Assembly: GCA_035254305.1 (NCBI GenBank)
Contig: DATFAS010000048.1
Location: 1-7,905 of the forward strand
Origin: DATFAS01 sp035254305
Lineage (GTDB): Bacteria; Bacillota; Bacilli; Aneurinibacillales; RAOX-1
DNA length: 7,905 nucleotides
Direction: 5' to 3'
Of this stretch, positions 1 to 6,411 are shown in pieces; positions within the stretch are counted from its first letter, which is position 1, and each line of letters begins with the position of its first letter. Both the position numbers and the translations under genes were made by a program. A model generated the notes under the pieces. That model saw only the letters and a list, made by a program, of their open reading frames with translations. It had not been told where the DNA came from and did not search any database.

Positions 1-1
1 A

Positions 2-1045
2 GACTATATTCGTGCAGAAGCCAATCATTATATGGATTGGATTGGGCCTGCACTTGTTCGTCATCATCAGGCGGATAAACTACGCCAAGTGAAGCTCTCA
101 GATGAAATATCTGAAGACATCGCCCAAGATAAGGATCTAACCCATAATCGAGCTAGGTCTACTTGGCAAATTACGATTTTGACTGATCGGGAATTGGATG
201 AATTAATCACTCAAGAAACAACTGAAGAAGAGCAACTCCAGGAAAGCCAACGCTTAGAATTTCTTGAACAGATTAAGGAAGGAAAACCGATTATTCTCAA
301 TCAAATCAGTGACTTAGAATCAACCATCAGTGAATGGAGTTATCCTAATCAGTCAGCGACTAGCCACCGGGCGAAGCAGTCGGTCTCTGAGCTCAAGAAA
401 CTTCACCACCAGGAAGAGGAGACGCCTATATCATGGAAGCAACGGAAGGGTGATTCCTATTATCCAGTGCCCCGTTTTATGAGTAAGTCAAAGAAGCTAA
501 CCAGTGCAGAACATGGTACTGTCATGCATGCCTTCATGCAGCATGTAGAATTGAATAGGGACGCAGATGTAACAGTAGAATGGGTGCAACTGCAGATACA
601 GGGGCTTATCCTAAGAGAGTTACTCACAGAAGAACAAGCCAAAAGCATTGTTCCACAAGAAATCGTAACCTTCCTGAATAGTGATCTGGGATTAAGGATT
701 CGAATGGCTGAACGATTGGAACGCGAACTGCAATTTACCTTTGTAAAAAGTGCAGCAGAAGTGTATGAAAATAGTTGGTCTTCTAATGAACAAGAGTTGG
801 TTCTTATACACGGCGTCATTGATGCGTTATTTCAAGACAATGGAAAATGGTATCTACTAGATTATAAGACAGATAATATCACGAATACCTTCCAAGGTGA
901 TCCGTCTAAGGCTGAACCTGTGATTCGGACTCGATATGAGGAGCAGCTTCGCCTATATAAACAAGCCATTGAACAAATTTGGGGAATTAGCATTGAGAAG
1001 AGCATTCTCTATTTATTTGATGGGGGGCACATAATGGAATTCTAG
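2..1045 (+). CDS. addA: ATP-dependent helicase/nuclease subunit A, C-terminal part (5' truncated by window)
   Basis: The frame is open from base 2 and its start codon lies upstream of the window, so about 347 C-terminal residues of a protein usually ~1,200 residues long are visible. Numbering from the Met at base 32, the RecB-type PD-(D/E)XK nuclease domain shows GTVMH (162-166), VIDALF with Asp264, the catalytic LLDYKTD (Asp277, Lys279) and the YEEQLRLY helix (302-309; Gln305, Tyr309). The opening segment DWIGPALVRHH is typical of the region just after the helicase domains of AddA. In the family, AddA pairs with AddB to resect double-strand breaks and respond to Chi, acting in the cytoplasm in recombinational repair. 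The linker around 52-140 is acidic, Gln/Glu-rich and poorly conserved, as usual. The gene ends at a hairpin and converges on a methyltransferase gene; sbcD/sbcC, which follow addA in many bacilli, are not here. Helicase motifs are outside the window. Confidence 0.93.
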   Translation, partial: DYIRAEANHYMDWIGPALVRHHQADKLRQVKLSDEISEDIAQDKDLTHNRARSTWQITILTDRELDELITQETTEEEQLQESQRLEFLEQIKEGKPIILNQISDLESTISEWSYPNQSATSHRAKQSVSELKKLHHQEEETPISWKQRKGDSYYPVPRFMSKSKKLTSAEHGTVMHAFMQHVELNRDADVTVEWVQLQIQGLILRELLTEEQAKSIVPQEIVTFLNSDLGLRIRMAERLERELQFTFVKSAAEVYENSWSSNEQELVLIHGVIDALFQDNGKWYLLDYKTDNITNTFQGDPSKAEPVIRTRYEEQLRLYKQAIEQIWGISIEKSILYLFDGGHIMEF

Positions 1046-1050
1046 AAAAC

Positions 1051-1097
1051 TTGAGGGTGTCTCTTGGCCTGAAATCTAGGCTTTGATACACCCTCAA
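1051..1097. terminator. Bidirectional intrinsic terminator between addA and the methyltransferase gene
   Basis: TTGAGGGTGT (1051-1060) pairs perfectly over 10 bp with ACACCCTCAA (1088-1097), and GCCT (1067-1070) with AGGC (1078-1081) inside it. On the minus strand the stem is followed by GTTTTCT, a usable U-tract for the methyltransferase transcript. On the plus strand the tail TTCCTTACGTTTC is less U-rich, so termination of addA is likely but weaker. It fills almost the whole 56-nt gap between the two converging stop codons. Confidence 0.8.
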
Positions 1098-1101
1098 TTC
1101 C

Positions 1102-2721
1102 TTACGTTTCTACATACCATTTGCCTAGCTTTTCATTCCAAGCTATATGCGGTTCTAAGAGTTCTACAATATCCTTGTAGTGTATACTTAATGATTCTAG
1201 CCATCCATTTTGGATCATGTATTCCATTAAGCCATCATCCATTAGCTGTGGAGTGGTTAACGGTCCTTTGTTTTTAAGCTCCTCTTGAATATGGAGGATG
1301 ACATTTTGCACGATTTCGTCAAGGGTCTCGGTTTGCTCTGATGCTTGTTCTACTGTTGTGTTTTTGATAAAGAATAGGATGGAGTCCCCCTGTAATGATT
1401 TTTTTGGGCTCAGGATATTTTTAAGTGTGACCTTTTTGGCAATATGAATCTGTGTGAGGAAGGATAAGCCATTCTCATTCATGATCCGAATCAGTTTATT
1501 CCACACACTTAAATGGCTGTCATGAAAATACATACAAAGGAGCTTACCATCTTTAAGCTTTTTACTAACGTTTTGGAAGCTGCGATGAAGCAGATCAAAA
1601 TACATCTGTTCATCTTTTCCCCTGCCTTCAGCAGTCGATACCACGATCTCATCCTCTAAATTAAACTGTAGACCCACAAAAGGATAATAAAGCTGCATAT
1701 ATTCTGAATACAGAACCTGTCCAAGGTAGGGAGGATCTGTAATCACCAAGTCCACACTTTGGTAGGGAAGGTCGTCCTGGGTTAAATGCTGAGTGCCCTT
1801 ATGAACAACATAAAAGTCTGCTCCATCCTTAAGATCGGAAAATGAATAGCCCTTCCTTATAGATGGATTAGCTTCACGTATGTAACGGTAGGTTTCATGA
1901 AATAAATGGATTCGCTTTAATAGGACATCAATCGCATTCTTTTCCAAGCAATCCTTCTTCGGGGTCCAAAGCGGCCATTGTGAATTCGATTTTAAATCGG
2001 TGATCTTCATGAGATGTAAGGAGCCCATCAAGATATATTTTATGATATTTCTTAGCTCTTCCTCTTGAATCGCTGACATATATTCCAGGATTTCATCTAT
2101 GGTGTTTAGAGCTCTAGGTGTAAATAAAGTGGAGATCTCCTGATTTTTTTGTACGGCAATCCGGCTATTGGCTACCATGGTATAATTTTTAAACTGAGTA
2201 AACTTTTTACTTACCATCATATTCTGAATGTCAAATAGATCTGGTTTTTTCGTATAGGTTTTTCCTTTACATTGATAGTGAACTTCCGTAATACAAGGTT
2301 CAGCAAATGGAGATTCACGATCAAAAATCACCTTTTTGATGATCCCAACTTCATTGCATTCATCAGACCAGGTTTCATAATTGACTTTTAGTCTTTCTAG
2401 AAGCCCAGCAAAATCATGGAGCACAGACTCAACGAGAGATGGGTCTTGTAGGTGGTGAAGAATGGTATCTACGATAAAAATAGGGAGTTCATTGATTTCT
2501 ACGCCAACACCCTTGCGTCCCAGTAGTACAGCTTCAACCACTGTTACCCCTGAACCCATGAAAGGATCCAAAACGATGTCACTCTCGTTTGTTAAGGATT
2601 TGATTAACAGTTCACAAATATTATAGGGTTTTTGGGACCAGTAGAGGTGTGACGCATATAGGGGATGACGGTTGGTCGGTTTCATCTCTGAAATTTGCTG
2701 TTTAAGTGAGAGTAGGTCCAT
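1102..2721 (-). CDS. Putative N6-adenine/N4-cytosine DNA methyltransferase, solitary
   Basis: The 539-residue protein has the hallmarks of a SAM-dependent amino-group DNA methyltransferase. A motif X-like stretch (LYWSQKPYN, 26-34) is followed by motif I DPFMGSG (52-58) for SAM binding and GVGVEIN (71-77) as motif II. A ~250-residue middle region comes next, probably target recognition, then catalytic TDPPY (328-332) and LYSEYMQLYY (337-346). The DPPY and YSE context and the motif order resemble the larger COG1743/DUF1156 methylases. Their CxxC zinc-ribbon pairs are not visible; only CITEVHYQC (143-151) remains in roughly that place. A C-terminal extension of ~80 residues follows the catalytic fold. 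The start is set by GAGG (2732-2729), 7 nt before the ATG. The gene lies 15 nt behind the MFS gene and is probably co-transcribed with it. No endonuclease or specificity gene is adjacent, so it may be an orphan methylase. The modified base and target site cannot be read from sequence. Confidence 0.85.
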   Translation of the reverse strand: MDLLSLKQQISEMKPTNRHPLYASHLYWSQKPYNICELLIKSLTNESDIVLDPFMGSGVTVVEAVLLGRKGVGVEINELPIFIVDTILHHLQDPSLVESVLHDFAGLLERLKVNYETWSDECNEVGIIKKVIFDRESPFAEPCITEVHYQCKGKTYTKKPDLFDIQNMMVSKKFTQFKNYTMVANSRIAVQKNQEISTLFTPRALNTIDEILEYMSAIQEEELRNIIKYILMGSLHLMKITDLKSNSQWPLWTPKKDCLEKNAIDVLLKRIHLFHETYRYIREANPSIRKGYSFSDLKDGADFYVVHKGTQHLTQDDLPYQSVDLVITDPPYLGQVLYSEYMQLYYPFVGLQFNLEDEIVVSTAEGRGKDEQMYFDLLHRSFQNVSKKLKDGKLLCMYFHDSHLSVWNKLIRIMNENGLSFLTQIHIAKKVTLKNILSPKKSLQGDSILFFIKNTTVEQASEQTETLDEIVQNVILHIQEELKNKGPLTTPQLMDDGLMEYMIQNGWLESLSIHYKDIVELLEPHIAWNEKLGKWYVET

Positions 2722-2736
2722 ACCACGTCCTCTTTT

Positions 2737-3963
2737 TTATTGTGACTTCTTGAGTAGCGGTAACATGAACAAAACGCCAACAGCAAAAAGCATGGAGGCT
2801 GCAACGAACATAGCTACAAGGGAAAAGGAATCCTTAAGCCATCCAGCAATGCTCATGGTTAACACCATGGCACCCATAAATAGTGGAGTCAGGATTCCAT
2901 TGACCCGCCCAATAAAGGCTGCTTCACTATTCTGCAGAATCATCGTGTTAATCCCTATATGGATACATGGCATGATAAGTCCACATATAAACTCGGCAGT
3001 AAGTGTAAGCCAAAAATGGGTGGATAGTCCCAAGGTCAAAAATCCGAAAATATTAACAAACATCCCAATAGCTAGAAGCATTTGGGGAGAAATCCTTTTG
3101 GACAAGCCCATAATAACCCCTCCACCTAGAATCATAGCCGATCCGAAGGCAGCCATTAACCACTGTAGTTGTTCCTTTGGTAATCCAAGCCTTTCTGTAA
3201 TCAGGAAGACGGTTAAGGGTTGAGTGAGACCAATGGCAAAACCTGCTGCGGCAAAAACACCGCCTAACAACGTTAATGAACGATTCCCCAGCACATAACG
3301 GAATCCTTCCTTCATCTCTTGCCAAAGTGTTGTTTTTTCTTGTTTTTCTTCCATGGAATAGTCTGGTGGAAGCATAAACAGGACGGCTGCTGATAGTAAG
3401 AAGGCGATTCCCATGGTCCCAATAGCCGTATTAATCCCATAGTGCTGGTAGACAAACGTTCCAATAATGGGCCCTAGAATCATGAACAAGGCAAAAATCG
3501 TTTGATACATGGACATACCCATTTGGACCAGCTGATCCGAAACATGTAGCTTGAACAGCTTCATACCAGAGGGTTGAGAAAACTGTGATAGGATGGAAGA
3601 AACCAAAGTGGCAAAGAAAATCATCTTCCAACTACCAAAAAAGAGAGTAATTAATACAATAAAGATGGACACCGCACTAAGAAAATCACACCAGATCATC
3701 GTTCGTTTTGGCTTCCAGCGATCCGCTAATGTCCCTCCAATAAATGAAAATAAAAAGATGGGAGCAAATTCTGCAACCGAAATGAGAGAAACGGCAACAG
3801 GATCAGCATTTGTCTTTTCCATTACATAAAGTAAAATCGAATAGTTTCGCACCCATATTCCAATCTGCAGCAGGAATACGGAGAGAAGAATGGTTCGTAT
3901 GACTGGATGGCGAAATAAATCCAACGTAGAACTCTTACTTGTTTTGTTTGATTCAGTATTCAT
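2737..3963 (-). CDS. MFS transporter, DHA3-like drug/macrolide efflux type
   Basis: This is a 408-residue, 12-helix-type integral membrane protein of the usual length for the major facilitator superfamily. Visible marks are the cytoplasmic loop 2-3 motif GGTLADRWKPKR (77-88), with the conserved Asp and Arg, a motif C-like LGPIIG (163-168) in helix 5, and a polar central loop (about 201-225) between the two six-helix halves. It resembles the DHA3 group, which includes MefA-like macrolide pumps, so proton-driven export of a drug or other small molecule is the likely role; the substrate is unknown. I chose the ATG at 3963 over the in-frame GTG at 3969: AAGGG (3977-3973) is 9 nt from the ATG but only 3 nt from the GTG. 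A promoter and an attenuator-like terminator lie upstream, as seen for several inducible antibiotic-resistance genes. The DNA methyltransferase gene follows after 15 nt. Confidence 0.9.
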   Translation of the reverse strand: MNTESNKTSKSSTLDLFRHPVIRTILLSVFLLQIGIWVRNYSILLYVMEKTNADPVAVSLISVAEFAPIFLFSFIGGTLADRWKPKRTMIWCDFLSAVSIFIVLITLFFGSWKMIFFATLVSSILSQFSQPSGMKLFKLHVSDQLVQMGMSMYQTIFALFMILGPIIGTFVYQHYGINTAIGTMGIAFLLSAAVLFMLPPDYSMEEKQEKTTLWQEMKEGFRYVLGNRSLTLLGGVFAAAGFAIGLTQPLTVFLITERLGLPKEQLQWLMAAFGSAMILGGGVIMGLSKRISPQMLLAIGMFVNIFGFLTLGLSTHFWLTLTAEFICGLIMPCIHIGINTMILQNSEAAFIGRVNGILTPLFMGAMVLTMSIAGWLKDSFSLVAMFVAASMLFAVGVLFMLPLLKKSQ

Positions 3964-3972
3964 TAACACACG

Positions 3973-3977
3973 CCCTT
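3973..3977 (-). promoter_or_regulatory. Ribosome binding site that decides the MFS start
   Basis: On the minus strand AAGGG (3977-3973) lies 9 nt upstream of ATG 3963, a normal spacing. It is only 3 nt from the alternative in-frame GTG at 3969. This supports the ATG as the start. Confidence 0.65.
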
Positions 3978-4005
3978 AAAATGTATTTCTCTTGCATGAG
4001 ACAAG

Positions 4006-4040
4006 AAAAAACCCCCTCATCCACTTTCTGGATAGGAGGC
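4006..4040 (-). terminator. Leader terminator (probable transcription attenuator) of the MFS-methyltransferase unit
   Basis: Read on the minus strand, GCCTCCTATCCA (4040-4029), loop GAAAG (4028-4024) and TGGATGAGGGGG (4023-4012) form a stem of ATCCA/TGGAT plus CCTC/GAGG with a small bulge. Six U residues follow at once (4011-4006). It sits about 12 nt after the predicted transcription start and about 43 nt before the MFS start codon, with no gene upstream on this strand for it to terminate. It is therefore best read as an attenuator in the 5' leader. A competing pairing is possible between CTTTC (4045-4041) and the terminator loop GAAAG, but at 5 bp it is weak. What would relieve termination is not evident. 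Confidence 0.65.
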
Positions 4041-4058
4041 GAAAGCAATCGAATGAAC

Positions 4059-4088
4059 ATAATACACCATAGACTTATATTATGTCAA
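4059..4088 (-). promoter_or_regulatory. Sigma-A-type promoter for the MFS-methyltransferase unit
   Basis: On the minus strand a perfect -35 box TTGACA (4088-4083) is separated by 18 nt from a -10 box TATTAT (4064-4059), which matches the consensus TATAAT at five of six positions. Transcription would begin near 4052, giving a leader of about 90 nt before ATG 3963 that contains the attenuator-like hairpin. The start site is predicted from box positions only. Confidence 0.6.
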
Positions 4089-4111
4089 TTCGTAAAGGTA
4101 AAAATGCCTAG

Positions 4112-4176
4112 ACTAATCCTATCCAAGAAAATGAATTCGTAAAGCCTACGAATGTTTTCATAAAAATAGGATTAGT
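4112..4176. repeat. 65-nt imperfect palindrome in the divergent intergenic region
   Basis: ACTAATCCTAT (4112-4122) is a perfect 11-bp inverted match to ATAGGATTAGT (4166-4176). Inside, GAAAA (4127-4131) pairs with TTTTC (4155-4159), and ATTCGTA (4135-4141) pairs with TACGAAT (4147-4153) around a 5-nt loop AAGCC. The three nested stems make one long hairpin, AT-rich and without a strong U-tract on either side. It lies just upstream of the MFS promoter and about 200 nt before the DUF2157 start. It could be an operator-like element, a structured RNA or a small MITE-like repeat; no flanking target duplication is obvious. Confidence 0.7.
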
Positions 4177-4377
4177 TGTTCATTGTCTTTAAGGTCACCC
4201 TTCCGTTCTTAACTATATCATCATATTATCTGATGAGCTGTAGCCTAGTCAAGTTTAAATATGAATGAAGAGGTACTACAGAAAGTTGGTACTTATTTCA
4301 ATGCGAAAATCCTTATAGAATGAAGTCAAAGAAATAAGAAGTGGAATACCGTCGAAGTGACAGGAGAGTGAGACCAT
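4177..4377. other. Rest of the 408-nt divergent intergenic region, upstream of the DUF2157 gene
   Basis: This AT-rich stretch should hold the promoter of the DUF2157 operon, but no clear -35/-10 pair was found. The best -10-like box is TATTAT at 4225-4230; 17 nt upstream there is only a poor -35, TTCCGT. GGTACT occurs twice (4272-4277 and 4288-4293), possibly by chance. AGGAG (4362-4366) is the ribosome binding site, 11 nt before ATG 4378. No convincing gene is seen here. Confidence 0.45.
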
Positions 4378-5577
4378 ATGTCTATGAAATGGTTGCAACG
4401 TGAAGGACAAACATGGGTTGAAAAGAAGATCATTACATCTGAACAATACGAGGAGATCATCAAACTGTACACAGCAACCCCCAATCGATTTTACCAAGTA
4501 TTACCGATCTTTGCCTCTTTATTAGTGGCATTAAGTATACTAAGCTTCGTCGCTTCGAACTGGGGGGTGATTCCTCAGTGGGGGAAACTGACTGTACTTT
4601 TTACGACTTTAGTTAGCTTTTATGCGACTGGTTTTTCTGTCTATCGTCGAGCTCATGTATGGCTAGGGCAAGGGCTATTGTTACTTGGGTTAGCGACTTT
4701 TGGTGCAAGTATGATTCTGATCGGACAGATGTTTAATCTTATCGCCTATGATGCCCGATTGTTTGTTTTTTGGTCGATAGCGGGATTTGTGCTGTTGTTT
4801 CTCTACCGAGAGAACGCCTTCTACTATGCTACTGCTGTATTGTTACTAGCGGGCCAGCTGTACTCAACGTCCACTTTCCATACGGCTAGTTGGATGTTAC
4901 TCCTGCTCACGATTATAGGGCTAGGAGGATTTACTTATCGATCCAGGTCATCCATCTTCGGCTGGATTCTGGCCCCTCTCATTGGTATACAGGGAATCCT
5001 TCTGTTAACAACCGAACAATCTGCATGGTCATGGATTAGTATGATCCCAATTGGTATCTATGTGGTTGGATTATGGCTAGAATGTAAACCCATGGCACAA
5101 GGATTTCTGGTGTGGCCACAAGTATTTAGTTTTGGATTTTCCATCGTCATGGTATTTAGTCATCATTATATTTATCAGAAATCAGCGTTTATGGCCAAAC
5201 CTGTTCCTTATCTTCTACTTTTTTCAGCTATGCTTCTTATTGGAATTTGGAAAAGTAGAAGTCAGGTGTCTAAGTGGCTACCCATGATCTTGTTTCTTCC
5301 ATTCTTCTATTTGCCCTTTGCGGACATGGTTTATTTGGTTGGGATGTTTGTTTATGCTTCCTTGTTAATCTATTTTGGTGATCAAGAAAACGAAGGAGCA
5401 AAGTCCCATATTGGAGTTTTATTATTCATGTTAAGTAGCTTCATTGGCTATATTCAATTAGCTTGGGACTTCTTAAATAAATCGTTATTTTTCCTCCTTG
5501 GTGGGATCATTCTGTTTACGATTCATTGGCTATTACGGAAGCGAAGACGCTGGATGAGAGGGGAGGATAAGCTCTGA
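4378..5577 (+). CDS. DUF2157 domain-containing polytopic membrane protein
   Basis: The 399-residue protein begins with a ~40-residue polar, probably cytoplasmic segment (MKWLQREGQTWVEKKIITSE, residues 3-22). This is the usual N-terminal DUF2157 signature, a short helical region with a 'G.I' turn before the membrane. About a dozen hydrophobic segments follow from residue 42 to 385, and a basic tail RKRRRW (387-392) should face the cytoplasm. Residues 57-62 (FVASNW) and the Trp/Gly-rich 107-120 region resemble the conserved 'ASNW' part of the family. The function of DUF2157 proteins is not established. ATG 4378 is preferred to ATG 4384 because AGGAG (4362-4366) is 11 nt from the first. The stop codon overlaps the start of the next gene by one base, and the next gene's ribosome binding site lies inside this one, so the two are translationally linked and probably form one functional unit at the membrane. 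Confidence 0.85.
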   Translation: MSMKWLQREGQTWVEKKIITSEQYEEIIKLYTATPNRFYQVLPIFASLLVALSILSFVASNWGVIPQWGKLTVLFTTLVSFYATGFSVYRRAHVWLGQGLLLLGLATFGASMILIGQMFNLIAYDARLFVFWSIAGFVLLFLYRENAFYYATAVLLLAGQLYSTSTFHTASWMLLLLTIIGLGGFTYRSRSSIFGWILAPLIGIQGILLLTTEQSAWSWISMIPIGIYVVGLWLECKPMAQGFLVWPQVFSFGFSIVMVFSHHYIYQKSAFMAKPVPYLLLFSAMLLIGIWKSRSQVSKWLPMILFLPFFYLPFADMVYLVGMFVYASLLIYFGDQENEGAKSHIGVLLFMLSSFIGYIQLAWDFLNKSLFFLLGGIILFTIHWLLRKRRRWMRGEDKL

Positions 5578-6353
5578 TGAAAAAATTTCTCTTATTCGTG
5601 TTTCTGCAGGTGTTCGTTCTAGTCTATATGGTTGCCTCCCAGTACGCAGTAGAAGCGTATGGAAAAGAAGTGAGGCTGCAGACAGCTCCAGTCGATCCTA
5701 AGGATGTACTGTACGGAGATTATGTCATGCTAAATTATGAAATCAGTAATATTGCTGTAGACAAGTTTGATCAAATTCCCAACCCAGGTGATACCGTCTA
5801 TATAGTACTTAAAAAGGAAGGATCCTATCACCAAATCATCTCTGCTCACTTGCAGAAACCTTCCATTACTACTGATCAAGCGGTATTGAACGGAAGAGTA
5901 GAGTATGTACGCAAACAATGGGAGCCTATTCGCCGTGATGCTTCTAATGTAATGTCGGCACATATTGTTTATGGCTTCGAAAGATATTATGTACCAGAAG
6001 GAGCAGGAAAGGATTTGGAAAGAAAACGAGGTCAGTTCGATGTCTTGATAAAAACCTCTCCTTGGGGGCAGCATCTTTCAAGTTTATCCTTTATCGCAAA
6101 TGATGTTCTTACTCTAAGGGAAGTTGAAGAACAAATCTATCAGTATTTTGAAAAACAATCCATTCCGATCGAAATGATTAGCTCTCACTTGATCCCTATC
6201 TATGAGAGCCATTCTGGGCCAGTCTGGTCCCTCGAAGTAAGAAAGGTTTCGAAAAAATCGATGGAAACTCCCATGAGCAGGACATTGATTCTGGTAGATG
6301 CAAAAACCGGGAAAATCCTATCAGAGAAAAAGATAGAGGATCAGGGTCAATAG
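5577..6353 (+). CDS. GDYXXLXY-family membrane-anchored protein with C-terminal PepSY-like segment
   Basis: This 258-residue protein has one N-terminal hydrophobic segment (residues 4-20, signal anchor or signal peptide), so most of it should lie outside the membrane. The family signature GDYVMLNY is at 47-54, preceded by the typical TAPVDPKDVLY (36-46). A second conserved piece, YGFERYYVPEGAGKDLE (132-148), matches the usual later part of the domain. Residues ~176-254 form an extra C-terminal region: a helical part (LREVEEQIYQYF) followed by VWSLEVRK and LILVDAKTGKILSE, which looks like a PepSY-type fold ending in the 'D..TG.v' hairpin. GDYXXLXY proteins commonly sit next to DUF2157 or DUF4401 membrane proteins, as here, but their function is unknown. 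The start ATG overlaps the previous stop (TGATG) and follows GGGGAGG (5560-5566) by 10 nt. The PepSY assignment is by pattern only. Confidence 0.82.
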   Translation: MKKFLLFVFLQVFVLVYMVASQYAVEAYGKEVRLQTAPVDPKDVLYGDYVMLNYEISNIAVDKFDQIPNPGDTVYIVLKKEGSYHQIISAHLQKPSITTDQAVLNGRVEYVRKQWEPIRRDASNVMSAHIVYGFERYYVPEGAGKDLERKRGQFDVLIKTSPWGQHLSSLSFIANDVLTLREVEEQIYQYFEKQSIPIEMISSHLIPIYESHSGPVWSLEVRKVSKKSMETPMSRTLILVDAKTGKILSEKKIEDQGQ

Positions 6354-6359
6354 CGCCAA

Positions 6360-6411
6360 CAGGGAATAAGCCTTCTATTCGATAGGTTATGAATAGTTGG
6401 TTTATTCCCTG
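6360..6411 (+). terminator. Terminator of the DUF2157-GDYXXLXY operon, overlapping the end of the FUSC gene
   Basis: CAGGGAATAAGCC (6360-6372) pairs with GGTTTATTCCCTG (6399-6411), 13 bp with one G-T wobble. CTATTC (6375-6380) pairs with GAATAG (6391-6396) inside it, separated only by a TT/TT mismatch. The plus-strand tail CTACTTTTA is moderately U-rich. The minus-strand tail has no T-run, so the hairpin mainly serves the plus operon. The TAA stop of the converging FUSC gene (6404-6402) lies within the right arm. Confidence 0.72.

Noticed and set aside
460..819. 119-residue minus-strand ORF inside addA
   Set aside because: It is antisense to the conserved AddA nuclease domain, is Ser/Cys-rich as expected of a shadow frame, and has no start signals of its own.
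1102..2721. A restriction-modification system around the methyltransferase
   Set aside because: No endonuclease, specificity subunit, BREX or DISARM gene is visible within the window: the neighbours are addA, an MFS transporter and membrane proteins.
2672..3223. 183-residue plus-strand ORF antisense to the MFS and methyltransferase genes
   Set aside because: It is a shadow of the strongly supported minus-strand genes: no ribosome binding site, no recognisable family, and it crosses the junction between two real genes.
3964..3969. GTG at 3969 as start of the MFS protein (two residues longer)
   Set aside because: The AAGGG ribosome binding site would be only 3 nt away; ATG 3963 has a normal 9-nt spacing.
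3953..3997. A 14-codon minus-strand ORF (begins MQEKYILRAC) overlapping the MFS start, possible leader peptide
   Set aside because: It lies after the leader terminator rather than before it, so it could not control attenuation in the usual way, and its nearest GAGGGGG is 14 nt from the ATG.
4261..4323. A 20-codon plus-strand ORF (begins MNEEVLQKVG) upstream of the DUF2157 gene
   Set aside because: There is no ribosome binding site before the ATG (the preceding bases are AGTTTAAAT) and no recognisable family; a chance ORF is more likely than a leader peptide.
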